DNA from: Rhizophagus irregularis
Lineage: Eukaryota; Glomeromycota; Glomeromycetes; Glomerales; Glomeraceae
Assembly: GCF_026210795.1 (NCBI RefSeq)
Contig: NC_089444.1
Location: 672,501-736,500 of the forward strand
Reading direction: 5' to 3'
Length of the DNA stretch: 64,000 nt
Shown here: positions 47,868 to 60,711 of the stretch, piece by piece
How the letters are laid out: each line of letters starts with the position of its first letter
How positions within the stretch are numbered: position 1 is the first letter of the stretch
Translations under genes and position numbers: made by a program
Notes under the pieces: generated by a model
What the model saw: only the letters and a program-made list of their open reading frames with translations
What the model was told of the DNA's origin: nothing
Database searches by the model: none

Positions 47868-48476
47868 GTGGCTAAATCTAAACAAAAGCCCAGAAATAGT
47901 TCTAAGTCTAATAAGAATATTCCCTCAGGATCACGTGATCAAGGAAGAGCTCGCAGCAATCATGATAATGATGAGGATGATAATGAAGATTTTAATAACC
48001 ATCCGATGTTTTTAAAATTCAAGAAACAAATTATTAACACCATAAGGAAGGTTGAAGATAAATTGCTCAATATGGAATCACTCATTAGCGATACTGGCAA
48101 GCAAATTGGTGAAGTTGTCACGGCTCAACAAGCGCTTAAATGTGATAAAGCGCATCCAGTTTCAGTTAGTAAGAAAAAGAAAAATCAACAATCTGATAAT
48201 ATTGCAGAAGTTAAAGTGAAAAGACGCTGTAAAAGTGATTCTGAATCAAGTGAAGATGAAGATGAACTTGCGAATAAGTCTATTATTCAATCGCAACAAT
48301 TCCAAAAATCTGATCAAAATATCCAAAGTATTGTTGCCCAACAAAAGCAAATACAACAAAATCACCAGGAAACTAAATCCTTACTTTCATCTCTTTACAA
48401 TATGATATCTGGCGGCCCTTCAGCTTCATCATTATTGGGGGATAATGATGAAGTTTTTGATGATTCTGTCGTTTAA
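47868..48476 (+). pseudogene. LINE ORF1, 3' part
   Basis: Continues ORF1 exactly in frame after removal of the Ty3 element and one ATGT duplication. It begins A-K-S-K-Q-K-P-R-N-S-S and has no start codon of its own. The product is polar with an acidic serine stretch (D-S-E-S-S-E-D-E-D-E) and a Gln-rich coil, ending at a TAA at 48474-48476, nine bases before the ORF2 start. Confidence 0.75.
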
Positions 48477-48485
48477 TTATTTTTA

Positions 48486-48859
48486 ATGATGAATAATTAT
48501 AATAATTTTCTCCCTTCTTCTTCTCAACAACAACAAAAAAATTTCCCCCAAATAGAAAATAACAACCCAATTATTACAAAAAATTCTTTAAAAAATTCTT
48601 CAATAACGAAAATAGCTACTACGAATATTCGTACCCTTAGTAAAGACAAATTAATTTTTACATTAGATGTGATGAATAATATATAATGATATTGACATAT
48701 ATGGATTAGCCAAGACTAATCTTTCATATCGACAATTGAAAATATGGCAACAACAATTTGGTTTCCATGGTTATTTTGATTATTCACAACAAGGGGGTAA
48801 AGGTCAAGGCGTAGGAATTATCGTTAGCGATAAATACGATATATTTGTCCATAAAGCGG
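48486..48859 (+). pseudogene. LINE ORF2 start: endonuclease N-terminal part
   Basis: Begins M-M-N-N-Y-N-N-F. The AP-endonuclease start motif T-T-N-I-R-T-L appears near 48620. A one-base shift near 48685 (TATATAATGATATT) moves the frame; downstream D-I-D-I-Y-G-L-A-K-T-N-L corresponds to the motif that normally carries the catalytic Glu, here Lys. The frame then runs to H-K-A-V, where a solo LTR interrupts it. Confidence 0.7.
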
Positions 48860-49935
48860 TGAGATCCCCCTATTCCCTCTGTCATCAATTTACAGAGTTG
48901 CCACATCGAACAGGCATTCTCATGGTCGAACGAACGAATAAACGAACGAACGAACAATTAAACGAACAAGCAAATAATCAACGGCATAATTAACAAATAA
49001 TACAATCAACGCACAACAACAATATACAACAACATTCTTGGTTCACAACATAAATAGCGTTAGTAATATAAAACATTAAACGATATAAAATAAAATTTAC
49101 TTCTCTAAATTTTCCCCAAATTATATCCACTTTTACCTTTAATTTCAAACTTCGATAGCTCTCGCTACGAATTATCACTTTTCAAAAGTGTATATTTAAT
49201 TCATCTTGAAATTTCCATTTTATTCAATTAAATTTAATTAAGCGAACATTAATTAAAGTTTAGGGCGAACCTATTACCTTTAATTAAAATTATACTTCAT
49301 TAACAAATAATTAAATGAAACTTATATTTTTATTGAGTTCTGTGGATGCGAACTGTGGAATTATTTTGAATTCCGTTCTCTTTTTATACAAATTTTATGC
49401 TACTTTCTATTCTATCTATATACTATCTTTTATGTTCTTTTTACATATTATCTTTGAACTATCTTTCTAATATACTATCTGTATTTTAAATACACTATCT
49501 TTTAATATGCTATCTTTTATATATATATATTATCTTTTATAACATCTTTGTATTATCTTTTTATATTATCTTTTATATTATTTTATGTTCTTTAATCTTT
49601 CTGACATTATTTTATATGTTCTTTTAATTCGCTTTATGTGTTTTGCTTATAATCTATCTTTTGTGGCTTATAATTATTCTTTCTTATCGTTCTTATTGTT
49701 AAAGATTGCTAAGCCGCAATTGATCGACTCTATTTATCCTATTGGTTCCTTGTCAATCATCCAATAAATATTACATCATGTAGATCATTACTCTTCCTAA
49801 ATGTTTATCCTTTTCGGCTAATTATTTATCCATCTACGCCAATCCACGATTAATTTGTTCGTTCTTAATATTTAATAATTACATTTGGTGGTTGAATTTT
49901 ATCATCTTTTCGTGCTTGATATTCGACCGTTTACA
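48860..49935. mobile_element. Solo LTR, about 1.08 kb
   Basis: Starts TGAGATCCCCC and ends CCGTTTACA (TG...CA), flanked by GCGG on both sides (48856-48859 and 49936-49939). Removing it and one GCGG restores the endonuclease frame. No internal coding genes. Contains a (CGAA)n-like run near 48928-48970 and an AT-rich stretch of repeated TATCTTTTA-type words near 49420-49570. Orientation is uncertain. Confidence 0.6.
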
Positions 49936-51796
49936 GCGGTTGGTCACAAAGGCCGTGTTTTATATTTGGACTTAAATTTTAGTCAAAAGAAAAATGTTAG
50001 GTTAATTCAGGTGTACATTAATGCTAATAAAAAAGAAAGAACACAAATTGAGGAGCTATATCAATATATAGAAAATATTATCGATGATGCGAAAAACAAA
50101 AATATGGAAATAATCATTATGGGTGATTTCAATATTAATTATAGAAAATACTTGATGTCATTTGTTAATAATAGATGGTATTTCAAATTGTTCAAAATGC
50201 TAGAAAACAGACACCTTTTAGATACAATTCCGATATTTAACGAAGATGACGAAAATATATATACTTATATTCTGCCTAATGATTCTAATGAAAAATCAAG
50301 AATAGATTATATTTGGGCTTCATTACCAATACTTGGCCAAAGTTTGAATAGTACTGTAATAGAAAATGATCATTTTACAACGGATCATAATACTGTCACT
50401 TTATCGCTTGATACACAATTATTTATAGGAAAAACTTTACCTAAGATTAATAAAAATAAAAAGAAAATAACTTATACTGTCTTTTTATATGATGAAATGG
50501 ATCAGGAAGATGATGAATTTACTTGGGATAATTTCCGTGCTGGTTTGGATCATGAAATCGAAAGACTCAAATTAATGGATCGATCGATCACGAAAAGAAA
50601 ACATGTTGATCATGTGTGGGATTCTCTTAGACAACTTATAATGAAATCTGCTAACGAAAATATTAGAAACAAAAAGGTTATAAAACAGAAATTCAAATGT
50701 GCTCCTGAGAAAAAGTTGTCCGTCTATATTGACTTAAGATATATTATTAATCGTATTCAAGATATCCGTTCATGTATTACAGGATTAAGAAACTATCCAA
50801 ATCAGGAAATGATCGACAAATGGATTAATTATCAAAACACGATAATTAAATTAAAAGACAAGTATGAGTTATTTACTTCTGACACTATTTTTACCTTTTT
50901 AGATAATGATCAGTTCCATAGTTATCTTGATGAACTTAATGAAATTAGGAAACAATTGAGAATTGTTTTTAAACTTGAACTCAACATTATGGAACAAGGG
51001 CAAATTATCTCTAACATCAAGAAGCGATGTGATAATTATAAAGATGATCAAGGAAGGATGATTCAATCTATTACAGAAAAAGAAATGGTTTCCATTTCAA
51101 TTGAAAAAATTTATAAGAAAGATCATAATGGTAATGAAGTTTTAATTACAGATGAGAATCAAGTGATGGATGAAACAAATCATCATTTTCAAACAGTGGC
51201 GGGTTCTGTTAACAGAAAGAAACCAATACAAGGCAGATGGAAAGAACAATATAAACCACAGCCTCATATTAACGAAAATATATATTCTAGCATTATGGAC
51301 GCTCCATCTTATGATGAATGGTTAGACATTATTCGACAACTATCTAATGGAAAAGTGACAGGACCTTCTGGCGTGTCGAATGAAATGTTGAAACATCTAA
51401 GTGATGATTGTAATCATATTTTATATTATTTAATTTGTAAGATTATAGAATTGGGATATTTACCAAAACAATGGAAAGAAGCGACAGCCTTTCCCATTGC
51501 TAAACCTAAACCCTTTAATTGTGAATTATCAAACTCTCGCCCTATTACTCTTTTAGAAACCACTCGAAAGGCACTTATTTCTTTGCTAAATCGTCATTTA
51601 GCAAATATTTTGAAAGATAATAACGTATTAAAGGTGAACCAATTCGCGGGTCTGCCTAAACAATCTACATTTGAACCGATCAGGATTATGAACGAAGTTA
51701 TTCAAGATTCAATTGATAATAATAATGAATTATGGATACTCTCTCAGGATATGGGAAAGGCTTATGATCGTGTGAACATCTTTCAACTCAAAAAGC
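49936..51796 (+). pseudogene. LINE ORF2: endonuclease C-terminal part and RT fingers
   Basis: Endonuclease continues with I-M-G-D-F-N-I-N, S-R-I-D-Y-I-W and T-T-D-H-N-T-V (the GDFN, SxIDYI and SDH sites). After a long linker the RT domain starts near 51300: S-N-G-K-V-T-G-P-S-G, R-P-I-T-L-L-E-T-T, Q-F-A-G-L-P-K-Q-S-T, and S-Q-D-M-G-K-A-Y-D-R-V (first catalytic Asp). A missing A in CTCAAAAAGCG near 51790 shifts the frame. The apparent open frame upstream of 49936 belongs to the solo LTR. Confidence 0.8.
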
Positions 51797-51797
51797 G

Positions 51798-52829
51798 ATG
51801 GATAGAATTAAAATTCCTAACGATTTTTCATCCCTCATTTTAGAACTTTTTAAAGATAGAAAAAATCAAGTAATCACTGCATATAGAAAAACTGCACCTT
51901 ATGATGTTTTGACCGGAATAGATCAAGGAGAAGTAATTTCACCGTTGCTTTGGTGTATTTACTACGATCCTCTTTTAGCAGAAATTGATAAACAACAATT
52001 GGGATATAATATTTCTTGTATATCAAAATCAGTTGTTCAAGATGAAGGTGTTCTTAATCAACAAAATGTTTCCATTATGGCGTATATGGATGATACTCAA
52101 TGGATTACTGATGAAAAATCAAAATTGGAAAAGATGTTATACATCGCTGATACATTTTATCGCCTTAATGATATTCAAATTAACAAAGAAAAGTCTGAAC
52201 TTATGATGAGAACTACAACTGAGAAGCGTAAATATTCTCATAATTACAATGACAAAATTTCAATCAAGTTTGGTCGTGAAGAAATTAATATTAAAGCCAA
52301 ACATCCACACGAACCTATGCGTATCCTGGGAGTGTATTTTAATATTGAACTTGATGCAAATTATTTGATGTTCAAGATCAAGAATGAAATAGACCATTTA
52401 GTTAATCTTATGTACAGGAAGAAGATTACTGATAAACATATTTTATATATATTTAATAGAATTATCGTCCCGAGAGTTGAATACTGGTCGCAAGTAATGG
52501 CTTTATCAAAAACTCAAACAGAAACTTTAATTATTCCTTTTAGAAGGATGTTTAAAAACAAATTAAAATTCGCTCATTCTGCGCCTAACGCTATACTTGA
52601 TAATCCTTATATATATGGATATAGAGATTTTTACGACAATCAACTTCAAGCTAAAATTACGGATTTTTGTATTCAACTTAACGACAATGGTCTCTTAGGA
52701 AAAGTTACTGAAATTCGTTTAAAATCCTTACAGGATCAATTATGGACATCGCGCCCACTAATAGAAAAACTTCCTTATACAGTCAACTCTCTTTATAGTT
52801 ACACATTTGGGACAGTCCATATTTGGTGA
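51798..52829 (+). pseudogene. LINE ORF2: RT palm and thumb
   Basis: Continues the RT in the shifted frame: G-I-D-Q-G-E-V-I-S-P-L-L-W, then M-A-Y-M-D-D-T-Q-W, the two catalytic Asp residues (YMDD, where most LINEs have FADD), and R-I-L-G-V-Y-F-N. The thumb-like region follows to F-G-T-V-H-I-W and a TGA at 52827-52829. The C-terminal half of ORF2 lies beyond a repeat block. Confidence 0.8.
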
Positions 52830-52839
52830 TTATAAAGAG

Positions 52840-53735
52840 ATGTGACTATATAAAAAATTTCTTATATTTGTATATCATAATTCCGGCCAAAAATTAACAT
52901 AATTTTAGCCAGAATTATACTTAAAACTTTATTGTATCGTAACTTCGCCAATATTAATCGTAGAGAGATGATCTTACCGCCATTCGATTCGTCTTGATGA
53001 GACGGTTCTAATGGTATAAAATATATAGAAATCCAATCACTAGATTAATTTCCGAAATTAAAAAAATATTAATGGTTTTTGTGTAATAACTCTGCCAATA
53101 TTGATCCTAGAAAGACGATCTTACTACCATTCGATTCGTCTTGATGAGACGAATCTAATGGTATAAGATACATCGAAATCCAATCACTAGATCAATTTCC
53201 GAAATTAAAAAATATTAAATGGTTTTTAAGTAATAACTCCGTTAATATTGATCACAGAGAGATGAGCTTACCACCATTCGATTCGTCTCGATGAGGCGAT
53301 TCCAACGAGCTATAAATCGTCTTTTTACAATCACTAGGTACTGAGAAATCTAGCAAAATGTTAAATGGCGCAGTAAACGTAAATCAAGAAATATTATAAT
53401 GCCGATGTTTAACATTTTGTTGAATAACTCGTCAGCCAGTGGTCGGAAAAGGATAAAACTACCACCATTCGATTCGTCTCAGTGAGACGATTCTAACAAG
53501 CTATGATACATCTTTGTACGATTATTAGATGCCAAGTTATTTAATATATTCTTTATATAACTGTGATTATAAACGGTTCTTTTTAATATAAGATTTTTGA
53601 GGATAGGTGTGATAGTGACTATAGATAGATTGTGACTATATAGGATAGATTTTAATAATAAAGTGTTTTGAACATTCAACTGGTGTGACTATATAGTAGA
53701 ATGTGACTATAACGGGAGTGACTATAGAGGGAGTT
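52840..53735. repeat. Block of about 145-bp hairpin repeats inside LINE ORF2
   Basis: Four diverged units (starting near 52935, 53083, 53228 and 53420). Each has TAACTC.GCCAATATTGATC, a GATTCGTCT-TGATG-AGACGAATC hairpin (perfect at 53133-53155), a TCCAATCACTAGAT segment and TTTCCGAAATTAAAAAATATTAA. TGTGACTATA motifs occur near both ends. It separates the RT from the C-terminal region of ORF2, so it is probably an insertion, but I could not define ends or target duplication. Confidence 0.6.
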
Positions 53736-53881
53736 GACTGTAATCGTGTTCTGCATACACGAAAAAATAATTATATTCTTAATATGCTTTTATTATGCTA
53801 CGATAATAATATTTCGTTAGAAAATTTAGATATTAATACTTTTCCAACAATTAAAGGTGGTAAAATTCCTTTGGAAGACGT
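53736..53881 (+). pseudogene. LINE ORF2 fragment between repeat block and hAT
   Basis: Codes for C-N-R-V-L-H-T-R-K-N-N-Y and on to K-I-P-L-E-D-V, then is cut by the hAT element. The frame continues directly at 58602 with V-D-N-A-Y-Y-S-K-H. The last eight bases are the hAT target duplication. Confidence 0.7.
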
Positions 53882-56800
53882 TAAAGATGGTCAACGGTCC
53901 TACTCAGTCCTACGTGGTCCGGTCTCAACCGGTCCTGGTCTTCGTAGGACCGGACCACGGTCCTGATTATTTGTGGCGCAGTAGGACCGTTTCGGGGACC
54001 GACCTAAGACTGACCAAAAGACCATCGGTCCGTCTTATAATTTTTTTTTTTTTTTTTTTTTTACTCTAGTAAATGTTTCTTGTATTAAACAAAAAAAATA
54101 TATATATTTATATTATATACTAAGAAGGTACTAGTACCTACAGACTATTTTTTTTTTATATTTTTAATTTCTTTATTTTAGATTTCTTTATAGTTCCGTT
54201 TGTTTTTTTTTAGGAACTATTCGGACTTTAGATATGTAGCTTTTGTGAGTGGATTTTTTTTTGTTTTTTTAGTAATTTCTTTAACCATCACTAACTAATC
54301 CTTTTCTTTCTTTTTTTAAGAACAATTCGGGACTCTAAAAATGACTATAAAAGATAATGGCGAAATAAATAAAACTATATAATATAATATGACAAAGAAG
54401 GGTTAAATAAATCCCAACGAACTGGAAAGGAAACTAAGTAACTAACTCACTAAGCACTATTAATTACTTGCCAAAAAGAATATCATTCTCTTATTATCTC
54501 GATTTATTACATCCACTCGTCTGTGATTAGGGAAGTAAAATTTAATTGTCTTACCTTTAATTAGTTTTAATTTTTTTTGATTTTTTAACAATTACTAACC
54601 CTTTTTCTTATTTTTAGGTTCGTATTTTTAGGAAGCAGAAATGGGACTAGAATTACCTTGGAAAGTGGAATATTTGCGTCGGTAAGTAGAATTTTTTTTC
54701 TTTTAGTTTCTTTTAACCGTTACTAACCCTTCTTTCTTTTTTCTTAGGAACTGTAGAAAGATTTTTTGATTTGGTTGGTAATATTTTATTTATTTATTTT
54801 CTATTATTAATCATTAATAACTCTAAAAAACACTTTTTTTTTGTTTTTTTAACGTTAACCTTTATTAACCTTCCTTTTCTTTTTAGGAACGTACTCTAAA
54901 AACAATTTGATTTTGTGAGTAAATGTTTCCTTATTTCTTTTCTGTTTCTTTAGCTAGCCATCACTAACCTTTTCTTCTTTTAGAAATTATTAGGACTATA
55001 AACGCCTTGATTTGATAGGTGTTCCTTTCTTTTTTTAAGAAACCATACAGAATCTTAGTTTCAGTAAGTAATTTTTGTGAGATTTTTTTTTTTCAAACAT
55101 TCAATATAATAATGTTTTGTAGCAACAGCAGATTACTAATAATTTTTTTTCTTTTCTTAGATTACATTTAATAATTATGAATTATATAATAAACATTTAT
55201 CAATCATCTGAGTTAAAAAATTTGCAAAAATTAATTTTGGGAATATTAAAATAGCTGTAATTTATTTAGCTCCAAAATAAATAAGTAATCGATCAATTCT
55301 TTTTTTGAACGGAAAAAATTGTCCAATTAATGATTGACAAATTTCATTTACTTAATTAAGTTTTATCGATATTATGATTAACGAGATCTAAAATTTACAT
55401 CTCGCCACATCGTTTTATTTCAAGATGGCAGATTCATCTTTAATAGAAATTATAGATGAAAGTGAAAATGAAGCTTTTTCTGATATTTTTATTGAAGATG
55501 AGTTTATCTTTAATCCTGAAGATGATGAAAGTATAGATGAAGTAGAAGAAACCATAACAGATATAAAGGTGGCTAGCCCTATAATTTCGCCAATATGGAA
55601 GTTCTTCACACGAAAAGAAAAAATTGAAAAAAATCAAGAGGGAGATGAACAACTTATAAAATATATTCATTGCAATATTGGTGAATGTTTTCTTTCAGCA
55701 AATAATTCTACAACTACTCTTGAACGTCACCTAAAAGCAAAACACAATAATGTATATGTAAATCTTCATAATTTTGCCGACGTAGCTTTAGAACCATGGT
55801 CAGCTGAAGAACAAAAGGAAAAACACGCATTTTTGATTAATTGGGTCATCATTGATCAGCAGCCATTTACCCTCGTTGAAAATCTAAGTTTTCAGAAATT
55901 TATGTTAGCAGTTCAGCCTAGATATAAATTACCATCACGACATACTTTAAAAGAAATGATAATTTCAAAATTTAAAAAATCAAGAGAGGAAGTTTCTAAT
56001 AATCTTCAACTTTTAACATCTAAAGTTTCACTCACAATGGATATGTGGACTTCCATTAATGCACTAGGTATTTTGGCCGTAACTATTCATTTTATCAATG
56101 ATAATTGGCAATTTGAGCATTTTGTTTTAGATGTTTTATATATTCCTTCACCACATGATGCACCCACGATTAAAGATGCTGTTTAAGAAATTACAAATGA
56201 ATTTCAAGTTACAAATCAATTAATTGGAATTACCAGCGATAATGAAGCAAAAATGATAGCTGCAACTCGTCAAATTAAAGAAACTCTTGAATTGTCAACT
56301 TTTCAACATTATCGCTGTGCTGCTCACATCTTAAATTTAGTTGTAAGTGCAGCACTTGAAATACATATTATACCTCAATCTGTCAAAAAGTTACGTAATT
56401 TTATTAGTACAGTTAGAAATTCTCCCAAACAAATGGATAAGTTAAAAGAATATTTTAGAGTTGAGGATATTGATTTTAAAACTCCACTTCCTGACATTGT
56501 AATAAGGTGGAATTATACATATTATATGATTGAAAGGGCATTGGAAATTAAGCCACTTTTAGCGCATTTGGTTTCAAATCTCCAAACATTAACAAATAAT
56601 TGGCCAACTGAAGAAGAATGGGAAATTCTTGCTGATTTATTGGAATTATTAGCACCATTTGCGTTAATAACAAAAGTTATATCTGCTTCCAGTTATCCAA
56701 CAATTGGGGAAGTTAAATGGCTTTTTTTTGGTATTAAAAATCACTTGGAAAAATCTCGAAATGATGATTATAAGTTGCAAGCCCAAATAAATGAAATGAA

Positions 56801-58595
56801 ACGTGTTTTTAATAATTATTTTGGGCAATTTAACAAGTCCTTACATATTCCAGCATTTTTTGATCCTAGATACAAAAAATCATCATATGGAAATATGTCA
56901 CGAGAGGAAGTATTTCAGCCAATTCAAGAATTAATGGCTAATTATCAAGAATTAACTACACCTGTTTCTCAAACTACTACTGTACGACGTCGACTTGCTA
57001 GTTTATCATTATTGGAAACACGAAGCTATTTTCAGGACTTATTCATGCCTAATCAAACTCAACAATTAGTTTCAAATGAATTAGATATTTACTTTGATTC
57101 CCATCCTCCTGGTAATGAAGTAATGCCATTAGACTGGTGGAAAATTCATGCAACTGAATTTCCAGTATTGGCAAAAATGGCTCGGGATTATCTAACTATA
57201 ATGTCTACCTCTGTTCCTTGTGAGCAATTTTTTTCGGTCGCTGGAAAACAGATAACTCAGACACGAAATCAGTTGCATCCAGAAACAGCACGGGCATGTT
57301 TGTGTTTAAAGTCATGGTTAGAACAAGGAAAGGTTGAATAATTCAAATAACTAGCTATCTTACTAATTTTTAGGTGTAGTTAAATAAAGTAAAACTTATC
57401 AATAAATATTTGTTATTGTTGTTAGTGCTAAATTTTTAATTTTTTTTATTTAATGATACTATAATTGTTTTTACTATTATCCTTTCAAATTATTAATGCT
57501 ATTTAATATTGTTATGAAAAATATAAAATACAACATTGAAATTGCGTCAAGGAGTTTCTAACCCTATCCCTCCTTCATAAAAAAAAAATTGATTCTAAAA
57601 AAAAGAAAGAATTAGCAACGGTTAAAGAATCTATAAAAAATAAAAGAATAAAAATCATTTACCGAGACTTTTTTTTTCCAAATGTTAAGTTTTCCTCTAT
57701 CTTTTGTTTTATAATCCCATCTCTGGAGTCCCATCCTGGTTCTTAAAAGAAAGTGGCCCTAAAAAAAAGAAAAGAAGAAAGAATTAGTGACAAAGAAACT
57801 AAAAGAAATTGAGGAATTTAGTCCTATTCCCCCTTCCTAAAAAACCTAAAAAAAAAAAGAAAAAAATTTCATTTCTAGTCTCATTCGTCTTTCCTAAAAA
57901 AACCAATTCTAAAAAAAAAAGAAAGGAAGGGTTAGTAACGGCTAAAGAAACCAAGACGTTTCTAGTTCCATTCCTACCCATAAAAAATTTATCTGTTATT
58001 TCTGAAAAAACTCCATAAAAATGAGTCTTTCACGAATCCATTCACGAAATGTAAATAATTTGATAAATTCCGTAATATAAGGTTATTAATTCCAGAAATA
58101 TGAGCCTTTTACGGAAAAAAGATGGAATATAAAAATGAATCGACTTTTTTTATCTAAAAAAAGTAGTCTAATAATAAAGAAAAAGAAAAAATTAGTAATG
58201 ATTAAAGAAAATAAAAAGAAAGAAAACAATCCATTTACCGAGGCATTTAGTCCTATTCCTCCTTTCTAAAAAACAATTCTAAAAAAAGGAAGGAAGGAAG
58301 AGTTAGTCACGGTCAAAGTAACTAAGGAAACTACTTATAGGGGCATTTCTAGTCCCGTTCCTACTACCTAAAAAAAAGTGATTAAAAAAATAAAAAAATA
58401 GATCAGATAATTTAGCTGATCTATTAATAATATTGATCGGTCTTTTGAAGACTGCGGTCCTAAAAAAGACCGTCAGTCTTGTTGATCCATTGGATGATCA
58501 CGAGGACCGCAAAAGACTGCGGTCCTACGCGGTCCGGTCTTTTTGCATGTAGGACCGGGGAGACCAATGGTCTTTAGGACCGATGACCATCTTTA
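53882..58595. mobile_element. hAT DNA transposon, 4.7 kb
   Basis: Inverted ends TAAAGATGGTCAACGGTCC (left) and TAAAGATGGTCATCGGTCC (right, minus strand), with a perfect 8-bp duplication GAAGACGT (53874-53881 and 58596-58603), the hAT hallmark. Both subterminal regions are dense in GGACC/GGTCC words, likely transposase-binding motifs. Between these and the transposase gene lie intron-like repeats: plus orientation at 54160-55080, minus orientation at 57540-58380. Only one lesion in the transposase is visible. Confidence 0.93.
55425..57341 (+). pseudogene. hAT transposase, single in-frame stop
   Basis: One frame of about 638 codons broken only by TAA at 56184-56186. Order: acidic N-terminus; BED-type zinc finger (C-N-I-G-E-C...L-E-R-H-L-K-A-K-H, residues about 84-107); core with S-L-T-M-D-M-W-T-S (first Asp) and I-T-S-D-N-E (second Asp); an insertion domain; and a C-terminal dimerisation region with P-V-L-A-K-M-A-R-D-Y-L and S-T-S-V-P-C-E-Q-F-F-S. 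It would cut and join the element's ends. The stop could result from a single base change. Confidence 0.88.
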
Positions 58596-60711
58596 GAAGA
58601 CGTGGTAGATAATGCATATTATTCTAAACATAGGGAGAGACTTCGTGAAAAGAAAATTTTATTTTTAGATCAAATTATTTCAGGTGACAAATCTCGTTTA
58701 TTATTATGGAAAGAAATACTTATTAAGGCTTATATTCCCTTCTCTTCACGACATAAAGTTGCTAAATGGTATACAGATATTAGAACTTTAATTACTTTTG
58801 ATAGTGTTCATTTGAATCATAGTATAACACAATTATTCAGCGCTCGTATTGATAACGTGGAAGAGACTCGATCATATGATATTATTAAGAAAAATAGATC
58901 TTTAATTGCATGTTATAATTCACAATTTAACTCTGTAGTTATTGGAAAAATTCAAGGAATAGATGAAACACAACGACCTGTTATTAAACATTTTCATATT
59001 GATATGTCGCAATGTACTGATACACATACTTATATATATATATCAATGTATGGAATATGGATGTGCTGCTAATGCTTCATTATCAACACGATCACCTTGT
59101 ACTTTTTCTGCTGACTGGGAATGTTTAGTACCATTGTTGACTGATTCTCAATTTACATCTATTCAATCTACAAATTTAATCGAATTTAACATTTTTGACA
59201 TTTTTGATTTTGCAAAAAAGAAATATGATATTTTACAAAGAGCGTTAACGCAAAATCACGTGATTTCTCTACAATTACAAGATAATATAATTTTGGATTT
59301 ATTAGATTCTTCAACTTCAAGAAATGACTTGTTAACTATACAACGAATATTAGCTCCTTTTGACAACAATAATTATTATATTTTTGAATTTTACACTGAT
59401 GGATCTTTAATTGAATTAGGTACTGAACAGTGTAGTATTAGTTGCGCCTTCGCTCAGATTAGTGATTTGTTTGATATACCTCACGTCGAATTTTATTCTA
59501 CTATTGATAAATGGCCTTCTGCATATAGAGGAGAATTATTAGCTGTTCTTTTAGCATTAAGCGTTGTTCCAAAAAATAGTAAAGTTAGAATTAACACAGA
59601 TTCGCTTAACATAATTACTCAATTTGAAAAATTAAAGAAATCAAGATTTTCTCAAACCTCACGTGAATACTTTAAGGCTAATAATAATTTCTTATGGGCT
59701 ATTTTATGTAGAATTATATTAACATTGAATTTGCATGTAGAAATGTTTAAGGTAGTTGCTCATGGTGATGATATGGGTAATAATTATGTAGATAATTTGG
59801 CAAAAATTGCGCATACTGATCAAGATCGCTATATAGTTTTTAGACGTGATGCTTGTATGATGAAAGTTCTTCCTTGTTGGAATGGAATTATTATTGAAAA
59901 TAAGCTGCGCTCATTTTTGAAAAACATATGCAACTACAAAGGTTTAGAGAAATTTATTAATTTAAATAGAAATTCTAAATATCGCACGTTAGAAGTTGAC
60001 TGGACATCCACATTTAGTTGTTTAAATTGTGATATAAATAACAATGAAACTTCTGTTTCTTCTTCTAAAACGAAAGCTCAAAAAGTTCACTTGTTAATTG
60101 AAGAAATTCCAACAATTGAACAGATGAAGAAATCATTGCTTGACTTATATGATGGTTGGATGTGCCCTATATGTGGATTACATGACGAAACCTTTAATCA
60201 TGTCTGGACGTGTAGTGGTCATTATGATATTATTAACAACATTAGAGATAAAACTATTAATCATCTCTTGACTTGGATATTAGAATATAATGATAATATA
60301 CAAGACTTCAATGCTCTTATGGCGCTTGATATATGGGATATATCTTATGACCCTAACATGTTTACTTTTATCGATCTTCTTAAAGGAATTATACCTATGT
60401 CACTTACAGAACTGTTAAGTTCTTGGACTACAAAGAAAAATGTTGTCGATGTTTTAATTCAAATGAGGCAGTTTATTTTTAATGAAATATTTGAAGAAGT
60501 TTGGATTCCGAGGTGTTCACATTTGAAGGAATTTAAACGTTCTATGGGGTTAACTAAAAAGAAAAAATTAGAATTCAAAAGCGTTCGTTCATTACCTAGT
60601 AATAATAGTAGTAATAATAATATTATTCATTATGATTCTTTAGATAGTGTTAGGAATTACATTTATTTTGGTAAAAATATAATAGAATTTTATACTAATC
60701 TTACTTTGTAG
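58596..60711 (+). pseudogene. LINE ORF2 C-terminal part with RNase H
   Basis: Resumes V-D-N-A-Y-Y-S-K-H-R-E-R-L. A (TA)n slippage near 59030-59045 shifts the frame; the remainder reads from about 59045 to TAG at 60709-60711. RNase H residues: F-Y-T-D-G-S, Y-R-G-E-L-L-A-V, I-N-T-D-S-L-N, and N-Y-V-D-N-L. A C-terminal zinc motif C-P-I-C...H-V-W-T-C follows, as in LINE families that carry RNase H. All four acidic residues are present. Confidence 0.82.

Noticed and set aside
52980-53500. Hammerhead ribozymes (TTGATGAG in the 145-bp repeats)
   Set aside because: The CTGATGA core and GAAA segment are not arranged around three stems; TGATG is simply the loop of a perfect hairpin.
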